DNA of 64,000 nt from Armatimonadota bacterium (GTDB lineage: Bacteria; Armatimonadota; DTGP01; JAKQQT01), in assembly GCA_036504095.1 (NCBI GenBank), contig DASXVS010000019.1, positions 1-64,000 on the forward strand, written 5' to 3'. A program made the position numbers and the translations under genes. The notes under the pieces were generated by a model, which saw only the letters and a list, made by a program, of their open reading frames with translations, had not been told where the DNA came from and did not search any database. This document shows, piece after piece, positions 44,317-52,642 of this stretch (the first letter of the stretch is position 1; each line of letters starts with the position of its first letter).

Positions 44317-45809
44317 CCTGTGTTCGTCTCCACCCAATTCAGTGAACGTTCCACCGCGCGTTTCCAGTCGCGGTAAAGGCGCTCGCGGGCCGCGGCGTCC
44401 ATTGCCGGCGTCCACGTACTGTCTATCACCGTGTTGGCCCGCAGCTCGTCCTGCGTGCGCCAGAAACCGACCGCCAGACCGGCGGCGTAGGCGGCGCCCA
44501 GCGCGGTTGTCTCCCACATCTTGGGCCGCTCCACCGGAACGTTAAGCATGTCCGCCTGGAACTGCATCAGCGTGGAGTTTCGAACCATTCCGCCGTCAAC
44601 GCGTAGCGCCTTCAGCCTGATGCCGGAGTCCTCCTCCATCGCTTCTGCAACCTCCCGGGTCTGATAGGCGGTGGCCTCCAGGGCCGCGCGGGCGATGTGG
44701 CCCTTGTTGGCGTAACGTGTGAGTCCAACGATTACGCCGCGCGCGTCGCTGCGCCAGTGCGGCGCGAACAGCCCGGAGAACGCGGGCACTATGTACACGC
44801 CCCCATTGTCCGCCACCGTATTGGCCAGATCCTCCACTTCGGCGGCGCTCCGAATAAGGCCGAGGTTGTCGCGAAGCCATTGGACCAGCGCGCCCGTTAC
44901 CGCAACGGAGCCCTCGAGGCAATAGGCTGGCGGCGCGTCTCCGAACCGGTAGCCGACGGTTGTGATCAGCCCGCACCGGGACACAACGGGCTCCGTACCC
45001 GTGTTCATCAGCAGGAACGAGCCGGTACCGTAGGTGTTCTTCGCTTCACCGGGCTGAAAGCAGGTTTGCCCCACGAGCGCCGCCTGCTGATCGCCCAACG
45101 CGCTCGCCACGGGAACTCCCTCCAGGATGCCGGTACCCGTACCGTACACATCGCTGGACGACCGTATATCGGGCAGCCAGTCGCGGGAGAGGCCCATTTC
45201 CGAGAGGAGACCGTGATCCCAGTCGAGGGTCTGAAGGTCCATCAGAAGCGTTCGCGATGCGTTGGTCACGTCCGTGATGAACGTGCCGCCTGTGAGATGC
45301 CAGACGAGCCAGGAGTCCACGGTTCCGAAGGCCAGTTCGCCGCGATTCGCAGCTTCGGCCACAGCCGGCACGTTGTCCCACATCCAGCGCATCTTTGGGC
45401 CTGCGAAGTACGTCGCCAGCGGCAATCCGGTCTGAGACCGGAGGCGATCCTGGCCAACACTGCCGGCCAGTGCATCACAGATTGCGTCCGTCCGCGTGTC
45501 CTGCCAGACGATGGCGTTGCACAGCGGCTTGCCGGTGCGCCGGTTCCAGGCGACCGTCGTTTCCCGCTGGTTGGTGATGCCCGCCGCGGCCAGGTCGCCG
45601 GTCCCGATGCCCGCCGCCGCAAGCGCTTCGCGGATGACAGTGTCCACGTTCGAGAGGATCTCGACCGGATCGTGCTCCACCCAGCCGGCCCGAGGCATGA
45701 TCTGGTGGTGTTCGCGCTGTGCAAGACCGGCGATGCGGGCGCCGTGATCGAAGATGATGCACCGCGTGCTCGTGGTCCCCTGGTCTATCGCCGCAATGAA
45801 ATCAGGCAT
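44313..45809 (-). CDS. glpK: Glycerol kinase
   Basis: GlpK phosphorylates glycerol to sn-glycerol-3-phosphate in the cytoplasm with ATP. The start is placed at ATG 45809 ([23 protein letters not shown]), the phosphate-1 motif DQGTTSTR being complete, and GGAG lies upstream. [48 protein letters not shown] and the adenosine motif [21 protein letters not shown] follow in family order. The 498-residue length is normal. It overlaps glpD by eight bases and the UroD-like gene by four, so all three are co-translated. Confidence 0.97.
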   Translation of the reverse strand: MPDFIAAIDQGTTSTRCIIFDHGARIAGLAQREHHQIMPRAGWVEHDPVEILSNVDTVIREALAAAGIGTGDLAAAGITNQRETTVAWNRRTGKPLCNAIVWQDTRTDAICDALAGSVGQDRLRSQTGLPLATYFAGPKMRWMWDNVPAVAEAANRGELAFGTVDSWLVWHLTGGTFITDVTNASRTLLMDLQTLDWDHGLLSEMGLSRDWLPDIRSSSDVYGTGTGILEGVPVASALGDQQAALVGQTCFQPGEAKNTYGTGSFLLMNTGTEPVVSRCGLITTVGYRFGDAPPAYCLEGSVAVTGALVQWLRDNLGLIRSAAEVEDLANTVADNGGVYIVPAFSGLFAPHWRSDARGVIVGLTRYANKGHIARAALEATAYQTREVAEAMEEDSGIRLKALRVDGGMVRNSTLMQFQADMLNVPVERPKMWETTALGAAYAAGLAVGFWRTQDELRANTVIDSTWTPAMDAAARERLYRDWKRAVERSLNWVETNTG

Positions 45810-47349
45810 CAGGTGTCTCCGGTGATAGCATATAGTGCTGTGTGAGGCTGGCGAACCCGGCCAGTTCCCGTTCAACCCAGCCGCTGTCACGCCCTTGAAT
45901 CTCAGCCATCAGTGCGGCGACCCGCGGCGCGGATTCCACCGCGGCACGGGCGTCCAGCAGGAGCGCGCGGAGCCGGCGGGACAGCACGTCGGCGAGGTGT
46001 AGAGGCATTTCGTTCACGATGACGTAAGCCGCCATGGCGTTGCTGTACGGCATCCGCGGGTGGAGGCAGCCGGGGTAGCGGATCTCGAACGCGGTGATCT
46101 CCTCGTCTGTCGCGCTGAACTCCCGCCACGGAGTGTTGGTACCGGCCGCTCCGTGGAGCGTCAGCGATTCGGTTACGCATTTCCGTGCCGGTAGGCCGGC
46201 CGTCGCAGCGGCGCGGGTCACGGCTTCCTCGGCCATCCTCCGGTAGGTGGTCCATTTGCCGCCGGTGATGGTAACAAGGCCGGAATCGCTCACGAGTATC
46301 GTGTGGTCGCGGCTCATTTTCGCTGTGTTCGCGGCGCCATCCTTCACCAGCGGGCGCAGACCGGCGAACACGGACAGTACGTCGGAGCGTTGCGGCTTGC
46401 GGGTGAGGTATTGGCCGGCGTGGAAGAGCACGAATTCCACCTCCTCTTCCAGCGCGGTTGGCTCATTGCCGTTGATATCCACCGGTGTGTCCGTGGTTCC
46501 GGCCAGCACCCGGCCCTCCCAGGGGATGAGGAAGAACACGCGCCCGTCCGACGTCTTGGGTACCATGATGGCGGTTTCGCCCGGCAGGAACGACCGGTCC
46601 AGAACCACGTGAATGCCCTGGCTCGCCCTGACCATCGGCGGCGCGTCCGCGTGGTCCATGCAGCGCACGGTATCCGTTTGAACGCCGGTCGCATTTACCA
46701 CGGCCTTCGCGCGGACGGTGTGCGTTTGGCCCGATTCCAGATCCGTGACCTGGGCGCCGCACACCTTTCCGTTGTCGTGAGTCAGCGCGGTCACGGGGGC
46801 ATAGTTGACCAGCACCGCACCCGAATCGTGCGCCGTGCGCGCCAGGCTCATGGCGTACCGGGAGTCGTTGAACTGGGCGTCGCTGTACACGATTCCGCCG
46901 GAGGAGTCCTTGAATGAAAGCGTTGGAGCCAGTTCATGAGTGGTGCGGGCGTCCACGACGCGGGAAGGCGTCAGGTTCAGCCGTCCGGCTAGCGCATCGT
47001 AGAGCTTGAGGCCAACGGCATAGTAGAGGCGCTCCCAAACTGACGTTGTTGGAACCAGGAAGCGCGTCTCGTGGACGAGGTGAGGCGCATTGCGCATCAT
47101 CAACCGGCGCTCGCGCAGCGCTTCTCGGACGAGGCTGATGTGGCCCAGGCGGAGATAGCGCACGCCGCCGTGCGCCAGTTTCGTGCTGCGCGAACTGGCC
47201 CCCTGCGCGAAATCGCCGGCCTCCACCAGTGCCGTGGAGTATCCGCGGGATGCGCTATCGACCGCCATCCCCAGCCCGGTGGCGCCGCCGCCGATGATCA
47301 GGACATCGAACGGTTCGTTGAGATGGCGCAGCGCTTCGTCACGATCCAT
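45802..47349 (-). CDS. glpD: Glycerol-3-phosphate dehydrogenase (FAD-dependent)
   Basis: GlpD oxidises sn-glycerol-3-phosphate to dihydroxyacetone phosphate and passes electrons to quinones at the membrane. The FAD-binding signature [30 protein letters not shown] is here split as [16 protein letters not shown] near residue 14 and [17 protein letters not shown] near 50. [15 protein letters not shown], the VLAGTTDTP region and [19 protein letters not shown] follow. The 515-residue length is normal. The gene leads the glpD-glpK-UroD transcript. Just upstream is a remnant of a DUF1638 gene end, so the operon was probably longer once. Confidence 0.97.
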   Translation of the reverse strand: MDRDEALRHLNEPFDVLIIGGGATGLGMAVDSASRGYSTALVEAGDFAQGASSRSTKLAHGGVRYLRLGHISLVREALRERRLMMRNAPHLVHETRFLVPTTSVWERLYYAVGLKLYDALAGRLNLTPSRVVDARTTHELAPTLSFKDSSGGIVYSDAQFNDSRYAMSLARTAHDSGAVLVNYAPVTALTHDNGKVCGAQVTDLESGQTHTVRAKAVVNATGVQTDTVRCMDHADAPPMVRASQGIHVVLDRSFLPGETAIMVPKTSDGRVFFLIPWEGRVLAGTTDTPVDINGNEPTALEEEVEFVLFHAGQYLTRKPQRSDVLSVFAGLRPLVKDGAANTAKMSRDHTILVSDSGLVTITGGKWTTYRRMAEEAVTRAAATAGLPARKCVTESLTLHGAAGTNTPWREFSATDEEITAFEIRYPGCLHPRMPYSNAMAAYVIVNEMPLHLADVLSRRLRALLLDARAAVESAPRVAALMAEIQGRDSGWVERELAGFASLTQHYMLSPETPDA

Positions 47350-47375
47350 GGTGGGTTGTGTCGCTTTCGTCCAGG

Positions 47376-47447
47376 TTACCTGGCCGCCTCCACCCGCACG
47401 ATGCCCTCGTCGAAGCAGGCTTCCACCTTGCCGCCGGGTGCGACCGT
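47376..47447 (-). pseudogene. Remnant of the 3' end of a DUF1638 gene
   Basis: On the minus strand this reads APGGKVEACFDEGIVRVEAA then Arg and a stop. This matches the end of the complete DUF1638 gene at 51873 at 19 of 20 residues, with five base differences over about 62. The homology breaks off near 47444. It is therefore a truncated copy, either left when an island was inserted or the tail of a lost paralogue. It lies 27 bases upstream of glpD on the same strand. Confidence 0.8.
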
Positions 47448-47458
47448 TGGACGGGTGC

Positions 47459-48364
47459 TTAACGGATCACTAGCGCATGAGGTACGGCGCGGCTTCGCCA
47501 GTACCGACGTGAGTCTCCACTCACGAGGATACGTCGCTTCCACATGAGGGATGTGCTGAATCCGCCGTCAAGTAGCACTGCTTCCGAGATTCCTAATGGG
47601 GCCAAAGACCTTGCCAAGTTCAGACTGTCTACGCGGTAGTCTGTTGCCCCGATCACTAATCGTCCGTTCCGGTCGATACCGAGGAATGTGCGCCGTCGCT
47701 CGCCCATTGCGTCCGGAATGCATCTCAGCCTAATACTGTCCGCGCTGACCGCAATTCCGTTGTGAATAAGCCATCCCCCGGTTAGAAAAGCGTCTCTCGT
47801 GCTTGGAAAAAGGCGTCGAAGCGCGACCGCACTCTCCCCCATCCAAGCTTCAAACGGTACAATCATTGCCTGATGTTGCCCAAGCAACAATAGCGGGCGG
47901 CCCAGGCAGCGTGGCACATCGTAGGGGTCCGCTGCGCAATAGAACCCGTTTCCACTGCACATTACGGGGCCAATCATCCGACAAACTGTACCCGATTGAC
48001 TGATTCCAGTGAAGAATCCCCCGTTTATCCCGCCGCAGCCGAGTCCACGCTCTACGAACGATTGAACTGCTTTCGGTTTCGGACTGAAGGCGGTTCGAAT
48101 CGTGCCACCCCGGATGTAGAGAAGGCGTCTCCCCGAGACCAACAGGCTACCTCTGTGCGGCGATTCAGTGGACAGCTGGATTATAGTAGAACGGGGAGGA
48201 AAAGGCTTCTGAGCGTCCGATGTGTCGCCGCTAAGATACCTCATTCCTGAAACAGCGTAGGTGCAACCGGGTCTGTGTCCAATGAACAATGAGCAAACGA
48301 CAACCAGCACGAGGCGTGCGATCTCGTTCCGTATGCAGGATTCGTCAATCAGCTTTCGCAACAT
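47459..48364 (-). CDS. Phosphodiester glycosidase-like (NAGPA/DUF2233 family) exported protein
   Basis: The 301-residue product has an N-terminal hydrophobic signal (RLVLVVVCSLFIGHRPGCTYA). It then shows CGGINGGFFTGISQSG, the INGGFF motif of the NAGPA domain, and late AVLLDGGFSTSLMW, the conserved LDGG. The family cleaves GlcNAc-phosphodiester or related bonds in lysosomes and bacterial walls and is found in spore and exopolysaccharide systems. The start at 48364 lacks a strong ribosome site. It lies in a lower-GC segment at the left border of an island. Confidence 0.75.
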   Translation of the reverse strand: MLRKLIDESCIRNEIARLVLVVVCSLFIGHRPGCTYAVSGMRYLSGDTSDAQKPFPPRSTIIQLSTESPHRGSLLVSGRRLLYIRGGTIRTAFSPKPKAVQSFVERGLGCGGINGGFFTGISQSGTVCRMIGPVMCSGNGFYCAADPYDVPRCLGRPLLLLGQHQAMIVPFEAWMGESAVALRRLFPSTRDAFLTGGWLIHNGIAVSADSIRLRCIPDAMGERRRTFLGIDRNGRLVIGATDYRVDSLNLARSLAPLGISEAVLLDGGFSTSLMWKRRILVSGDSRRYWRSRAVPHALVIR

Positions 48365-48820
48365 TGGGCCAACGCTCTAATTGTATGTGGGGCCGGGCCA
48401 TTCGACGAATCCGCGGGAATGCTCATCGCTGCCATACCATCGAATACACGGCATTGCTTTACCTGTTTGCCTGCCTCCCAGAACCCATTCGGCGCTCTTG
48501 GGGACCGACGAGTTTTCTTTACGGGTGCCGCCACACCTTGGTAACGGTGCGGCCTTGAGAATACTCCGGTGTCCCAACACGAATATGGACAACACATGGA
48601 AATGATAGCGCGGGCTTGCATCGGGTCGAGTTTCCCGCGCGGGATATTTCGGGGACAAAGATGGTTCTCTGGGCAGCCTTCAGCACTTCATGAAGCAGAA
48701 TCACTGCAATACGTTGAGCTAGACGACAGCATATGGGGCGCGAGTGGCCCCTGCGGTCGCGTAAGGGCCACTCACTAACGGGCGGGCAAACAAGGAGGCC
48801 GCCCAACCCCAATTACCGAA
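48365..48820. other. 456-base gap with hairpins and no supported gene
   Basis: Several short open frames overlap here on both strands, none with a ribosome site or recognisable protein. Two hairpins are present. GAGTGGCCC at 48742-48750 pairs perfectly with GGGCCACTC at 48765-48773. GGGCGG at 48780-48785 pairs with CCGCCC at 48799-48804. The second lies just after the stop codon of the minus-strand gene at 48821 and could be its terminator, without a T tract. Confidence 0.6.
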
Positions 48821-49657
48821 TCACCGTGATGGCCAGACTGTGGAAAACTTTACGTTGGCACCCAGGCGGCTGTAACGCCAGACTGGACTTCGAGAGTAGA
48901 GTGACACCCGTACTGGCTGGGTCGCCCGCTTGAGGAACGCCCCTAATGCTTTCAGTTCAACCATGCCCACTCCTACGTGCCCGGACGCGTAGGGTTCTGC
49001 CACCCCGATGGCTTTCGCCGTCTTTCGAGCGCCATCGGCTGCGCGTTTCGCACCCGCGGTTCCGACATCCTCATCTTTCCATTCTCGGGGAAGGGTCGCA
49101 GGATCAACGAGTGCTTCACCCAGAAGGCTGCCTGCAGGTAACAACAGCTTGTCGTGATGTAGTTCGACGTGAACCGGAAGCGGTTTATCTAGGCGATACT
49201 TTGCCCGCGCGATGAACGTCACGATAAAATGCTCATTTGCGGGCGCCGGGAAACGCAGCAGGTGAAGTTGTCGAAGGGTTTCATCCCAGCCCTCTAGGCT
49301 GAGAATTTTGTTCGTGGCGGTGGTTACCACCGTGGGAGTATCGAAACCCCATCCGGCGAGGTTCCCCTTATTGTACTTCAGTTGATGCGCCATCGAAGAG
49401 GTGTAGTCAAGAAGCATCCGCCTCGCCTTCGTCTCGGAAGGCGCACGGTCTACAAGCCAAGCTCCAATCGTAACGCCTGGTTCCGGATAGAAGGCAGGCT
49501 GATGCATCTTTGGCGCAGGTCGGATTTCGGCCTGGCCGGCCTGGGCATTGGACGGCTGTCCTGTTTGGAGAAGGGTGTTGCCAACTGTCGGTACCCCGTC
49601 TTGTGCTAGGACTGGATGAGACGCGACAGTAAGTAACCCAACGAGCAAGAGTTTCAT
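48821..49657 (-). CDS. Exported hypothetical protein
   Basis: A clear signal peptide (MKLLLVGLLTVASHPVLAQ) opens a 278-residue protein. The mature part has a central YNKGNLAGWGFDTPTVVTTATN, a charged EHFIVTFIARAKYRLDKPLPVH segment seen as VTFIARAKYRLD, and a C-terminal YSRSPVWRYSRLGANVKF. I do not recognise a family. It lies in the lower-GC island with three other minus-strand genes coding exported proteins, nine bases downstream of the gene ending at 49666, so the genes may be co-transcribed. Confidence 0.75.
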   Translation of the reverse strand: MKLLLVGLLTVASHPVLAQDGVPTVGNTLLQTGQPSNAQAGQAEIRPAPKMHQPAFYPEPGVTIGAWLVDRAPSETKARRMLLDYTSSMAHQLKYNKGNLAGWGFDTPTVVTTATNKILSLEGWDETLRQLHLLRFPAPANEHFIVTFIARAKYRLDKPLPVHVELHHDKLLLPAGSLLGEALVDPATLPREWKDEDVGTAGAKRAADGARKTAKAIGVAEPYASGHVGVGMVELKALGAFLKRATQPVRVSLYSRSPVWRYSRLGANVKFSTVWPSR

Positions 49658-49665
49658 ATCTGCCT

Positions 49666-50145
49666 CTACAGTTGGCCTTCGGCCGGATGCGGAATCCTAA
49701 TCTCCAGGTACCGATATCCACCACACGTAATGTCCGTGTTGATATACTGCGTTAGCTCGGTTTCACCACCGCCATCCGGTGTCTCAAGATTGAGAACGCT
49801 GAGTTGCACGGTGACGTGACCGTCACTCGCAGTCTTGGATATGACAGCGGGCTGGGCTAAGACTGTGTCACATAGGGTATTCTGCATGAAACCCACGAAA
49901 CTCGATCCAACGGTAAAGTTGCATGTATTCGATGGGCGATTTGCGCAATCGGTTACATTGAACGTAACGGTAACCGTGCTCCCATCGGCGTAGATCGTTC
50001 CGGTCGGCGATAGGCTATAACTGGCGATCTTTGCGGTCCGCTGGACGGTGATTTCGAAAGGTACCTGTTTGGGATCATCTGCGACAAGGGGTGCATTGTG
50101 CGTGTCGTAGAGATACAAATTATGTGATGGTCTGTGGGCAATCAA
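49666..50145 (-). CDS. C-terminal part of a frameshifted exported protein (beta-rich)
   Basis: This 159-residue frame opens with a TTG and has no signal peptide. It reads as an Ig-like beta domain (VPFEITVQRTAKIASYSLS; GSTVTVTFNVTDC) with six Cys. It overlaps the 3' end of the frame at 50120, which does have a signal peptide. An extra base in the overlap (50120-50160) relative to an intact gene would merge both into one product of about 240 residues. It may be a decayed gene, a sequencing error or a real frameshift; as a separate gene it is less likely. Confidence 0.5.
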   Translation of the reverse strand: MIAHRPSHNLYLYDTHNAPLVADDPKQVPFEITVQRTAKIASYSLSPTGTIYADGSTVTVTFNVTDCANRPSNTCNFTVGSSFVGFMQNTLCDTVLAQPAVISKTASDGHVTVQLSVLNLETPDGGGETELTQYINTDITCGGYRYLEIRIPHPAEGQL

Positions 50146-50413
50146 ACGGTCCTATCACCTGTGAAACCGTTGGGACAGGGTCATTGCATGCGGTGGGGTC
50201 CCCGCAGTCATCTGTGTCTGTGCCAGACGCACTGCTCGTGTGCGTTTGGCCCACGCCGAGCGTTAGGGCGCCACTACTAGGGCTTTGGGTTGTCACCGTG
50301 ATGGGCGCGCCAGCCTGACAGGGCCCGGTGGTACAACTCGCAGGTTCGCCGAGTGCGCGGCATGCACCGGCTACAAGGACTATCACGTAGGCCAAACGTT
50401 TCGTGATCTTCAA
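50120..50413 (-). CDS. N-terminal part of a frameshifted exported protein
   Basis: A 97-residue frame begins with a signal peptide (KRLAYVIVLVAGACRALGEPA) and continues PITVTTQSPSSGALTLGVGQ, the start of an Ig-like strand set, then stops 25 bases into the frame at 49666. The break falls in the middle of a domain, as expected for a one-base insertion. The same comments as for the downstream frame apply. Confidence 0.5.
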   Translation of the reverse strand: MKITKRLAYVIVLVAGACRALGEPASCTTGPCQAGAPITVTTQSPSSGALTLGVGQTHTSSASGTDTDDCGDPTACNDPVPTVSQVIGPFDCPQTIT

Positions 50414-50465
50414 TTAGTAATCCTCCGTCGCTATGTGATGAGCAATGTTGAGCAGGCTTTTGGGG

Positions 50466-51626
50466 CTACTGCTTTGCGCTAATCGTTAGGTGGGTCTTGG
50501 CGAGTTGTGCCCAGCAATCCCCAGGGTAATCGTTGATGATCGAATTGAACACTGATGCTGCTGCCTCAGAATCGTTGCCTGCACGGTAAGCGCATGCCAT
50601 CATGAACCGCGTGAAGGCATGCCAGTTATCCTTGGGGTAGTTGTCCGGATAGGCCGCAAGCAGCGCACGGTATTCGGCAATAGCCTTTGCCATGTTTCCC
50701 TCGTAGAAATAGGCGTTGGCTATTCCGAGCTTCATTTCGAAAACCATGGCATCCTTCGGATAGTCCCGAATGATCTGTTCAAGCATTCCACGGGCCTTGG
50801 CGTAATCCCGTCGCCCCGGCGGTAGATCGGTAAGATAGAGGCACGCTAGCTGGCAACGGCAATGAAAGATGCTTGGGTCATCGGGGTATTTCGCGACCAT
50901 GGACGTACAGATTTCAAGGGCTAGGTCATAGTCCTTGTGCAGGTACTTTGCCAGGAGTTCAGCTTTGAGCGCGGCCGCGCGAATCTCAGAATCGATGTCG
51001 GTCAGAGGAATATCCGAAATCGCGTCGTATGCTTCCTGATACCGCTGGGCGGAACGAAGGGACTCAATCACGCGAAACCGTGCGTCTTTGGCGCGCGCAT
51101 AATCCGGACGTTCGTTCACGCATTTCCGGTATCGCGCTGCTGCCTCGCTATACCGACCGGTCGCAAAGAGCGCATCCGCCTCCACATATGGCCACTCAGC
51201 GTTGGTCGGATAGTCCATTTGCATCGTTCTGTAAAGAGGAATCAGCAAATCGAACCGCCCAGATTCGTTGTAGACCGCACCCAGTAACGCACTAGCCTTC
51301 TCGCCATATGCGCCGCCAAGTGCTACGAACGCCGCTCGGTCGCTGAGGGGGCCATCAGCACGGGGCAACAGCGCCATCAACTCGGCTTCAGCTGCCGCTC
51401 GGTCCTTCTGTTGGTAGCGAACATACGCATGGTAATAGCGTGCTCGCAGCAATTGTGCGGGCGTTGGGTTGACGACTTGGTCGAGCGCCACCAATGCGGC
51501 AGCGGAGTCCCCCTTGGCCAAGACGTTTCGAACGGAATCCAGTTGAGCGTCTATTGGATCGGCATTGCAATAGACCGCGCAGAGGGGTGTGCAGGCAATC
51601 GCCAGCAGGGCTTTCCTCCAAGACAT
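50466..51626 (-). CDS. Exported TPR-repeat protein
   Basis: ATG 51626 follows AAAGGACC and opens a signal peptide (WRKALLAIACTPLCAVYCNA). The 386-residue product consists of helical tetratricopeptide-type repeats: ALVALDQVVNPTPAQLLRARYYHAYV at the start, then units such as RYSEAAARYRKCVNERPDYA and NMAKAIAEYRALLAAYPDNY. It resembles periplasmic TPR proteins that scaffold complexes, such as those in secretion or wall synthesis. No partner is identified. It is the rightmost gene of the island, about 50 bases upstream of the frameshifted pair on the same strand. Confidence 0.85.
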   Translation of the reverse strand: MSWRKALLAIACTPLCAVYCNADPIDAQLDSVRNVLAKGDSAAALVALDQVVNPTPAQLLRARYYHAYVRYQQKDRAAAEAELMALLPRADGPLSDRAAFVALGGAYGEKASALLGAVYNESGRFDLLIPLYRTMQMDYPTNAEWPYVEADALFATGRYSEAAARYRKCVNERPDYARAKDARFRVIESLRSAQRYQEAYDAISDIPLTDIDSEIRAAALKAELLAKYLHKDYDLALEICTSMVAKYPDDPSIFHCRCQLACLYLTDLPPGRRDYAKARGMLEQIIRDYPKDAMVFEMKLGIANAYFYEGNMAKAIAEYRALLAAYPDNYPKDNWHAFTRFMMACAYRAGNDSEAAASVFNSIINDYPGDCWAQLAKTHLTISAKQ

Positions 51627-51787
51627 GATCCGGTCCTTTCTCTCGCGCATTCTGCCCGAGAAACGTGGAGCATCGTTTCGGTGTGACTTACCGGTGACTC
51701 ATCTTTCAGTCTTTGAGGGTTCTAACCCTGGTGGAAAGGATATCAACGGCAATGTGATGCTTCCACAGGAATCATGAATAGAAATGA

Positions 51788-51803
51788 GGGGGGGGGGGGG
51801 GGG
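51788..51803 (+). repeat. Sixteen-base poly-G tract
   Basis: An uninterrupted run of sixteen G lies between the TPR gene and the DUF1638 gene, close to the right border of the island. Such tracts are slippage-prone and could change promoter spacing, but long G runs also arise as sequencing or assembly artefacts. Confidence 0.85.
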
Positions 51804-51872
51804 CAATAGGTAATGTTACCCTGCCAACCAGACTTAAGAACTATGCCTGTCGGCTATCCGCCCAGATGACGG

Positions 51873-52613
51873 TCAGGCAGCCTCCACCCGCACGATGCCC
51901 TCGTCGAAGCACGCTTCCACTTTGCCGCCGGGTGGGACTACCAGCACTTCGTTTTCACGCCAGTCGCCGTTCACGAGGCGGTCGATGAGACCCATGTCGC
52001 CCAGGACCTTCTCGAAGACCCAGCCGCGCGATTCGGCGTCGGCGCGGGTTTCGCGCTCATAGTGGGCATCGGGTTCAACGCCCATCTCGATGAACGTGAA
52101 CTGGCCGTAGTTGTGGGTTTGACTCAGCGTTTCGAAGATGTACTGCGCGTTTTCCTCGCCGTATTTCTCCACCAGTTCCGCCAGCGTCTTGTCCATCCCC
52201 GTCTGGTGCTGGATCGACAACTGGCTCAGTTCGCCGGCCGCCTCGCCGCGCTCCATCCAGCCGGTCGTCTTGAAATACACGCCGGGGTGGCTGTTGAAGT
52301 ACTCGAGATAGCGTTCCTTGCTTCCGAGGAAGACGGTGATGCAGTCGTGCGCGCGGGGCAGGACAATGGGGATGTCGCGCGCCTCCAGCCCGTTCAGGCC
52401 GTTGTTGCAGAGGCCGTAGCCTAGAATGATGGCGTCGTACTTCGATCCATCCACGCGGTCCACGGCTTCCTGCATGCGGGCGAGCATGCCGGGCGCGCCG
52501 ATGTCATGGAGGCCCTTGGGCATGAACTCCACATCGACCATATTGGACGTTCGCGCCACGGTGGCGCACATCTCACGGTAGAACACTTCGCAACTGATGA
52601 GTTTGTATCGCAT
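51873..52613 (-). CDS. DUF1638 domain protein
   Basis: The 246-residue product begins MRYKLISCEVFYREMCATVA, then AIILGYGLCNNGLNGLEARD, VLPRAHDCITVFLGSKERY and a C-terminal VPPGGKVEACFDEGIVRVEA. These are hallmarks of DUF1638, whose genes commonly sit beside corrinoid and UroD-like methyltransferases. Three conserved Cys (CEVF, GLCN, HDC) could bind a metal. It shares the operon with the UroD-like genes at 55407-64000. No ribosome site precedes the ATG; instead a heptamer array abuts it. A divergent copy of its last 60 bases lies next to glpD. Confidence 0.88.
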   Translation of the reverse strand: MRYKLISCEVFYREMCATVARTSNMVDVEFMPKGLHDIGAPGMLARMQEAVDRVDGSKYDAIILGYGLCNNGLNGLEARDIPIVLPRAHDCITVFLGSKERYLEYFNSHPGVYFKTTGWMERGEAAGELSQLSIQHQTGMDKTLAELVEKYGEENAQYIFETLSQTHNYGQFTFIEMGVEPDAHYERETRADAESRGWVFEKVLGDMGLIDRLVNGDWRENEVLVVPPGGKVEACFDEGIVRVEAA

Positions 52614-52614
52614 A

Positions 52615-52642
52615 TTCAGGGTTTGTGGTTCAGGGGTTGGAT
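52615..52642 (+). repeat. Left heptamer arm beside the propeller gene
   Basis: Four 7-base units (TTCAGGG, TTTGTGG, TTCAGGG, GTTGGAT) begin one base from the DUF1638 start codon. They face the arm at 55379, which is of the opposite orientation. The propeller gene's stop codon lies inside the array, at 52630-52632. Confidence 0.6.

Noticed and set aside
48060-48120. tRNA-like GGTTCGAATC near 48090
   Set aside because: The T-loop-like string lies inside a gene and no acceptor or anticodon stem can be formed around it.
48365-48820. Integron attC sites or gene cassettes in the island
   Set aside because: The hairpins lack the conserved attC core sites (RYYYAAC and GTTRRRY pairs), and the genes are not separated by comparable repeats.
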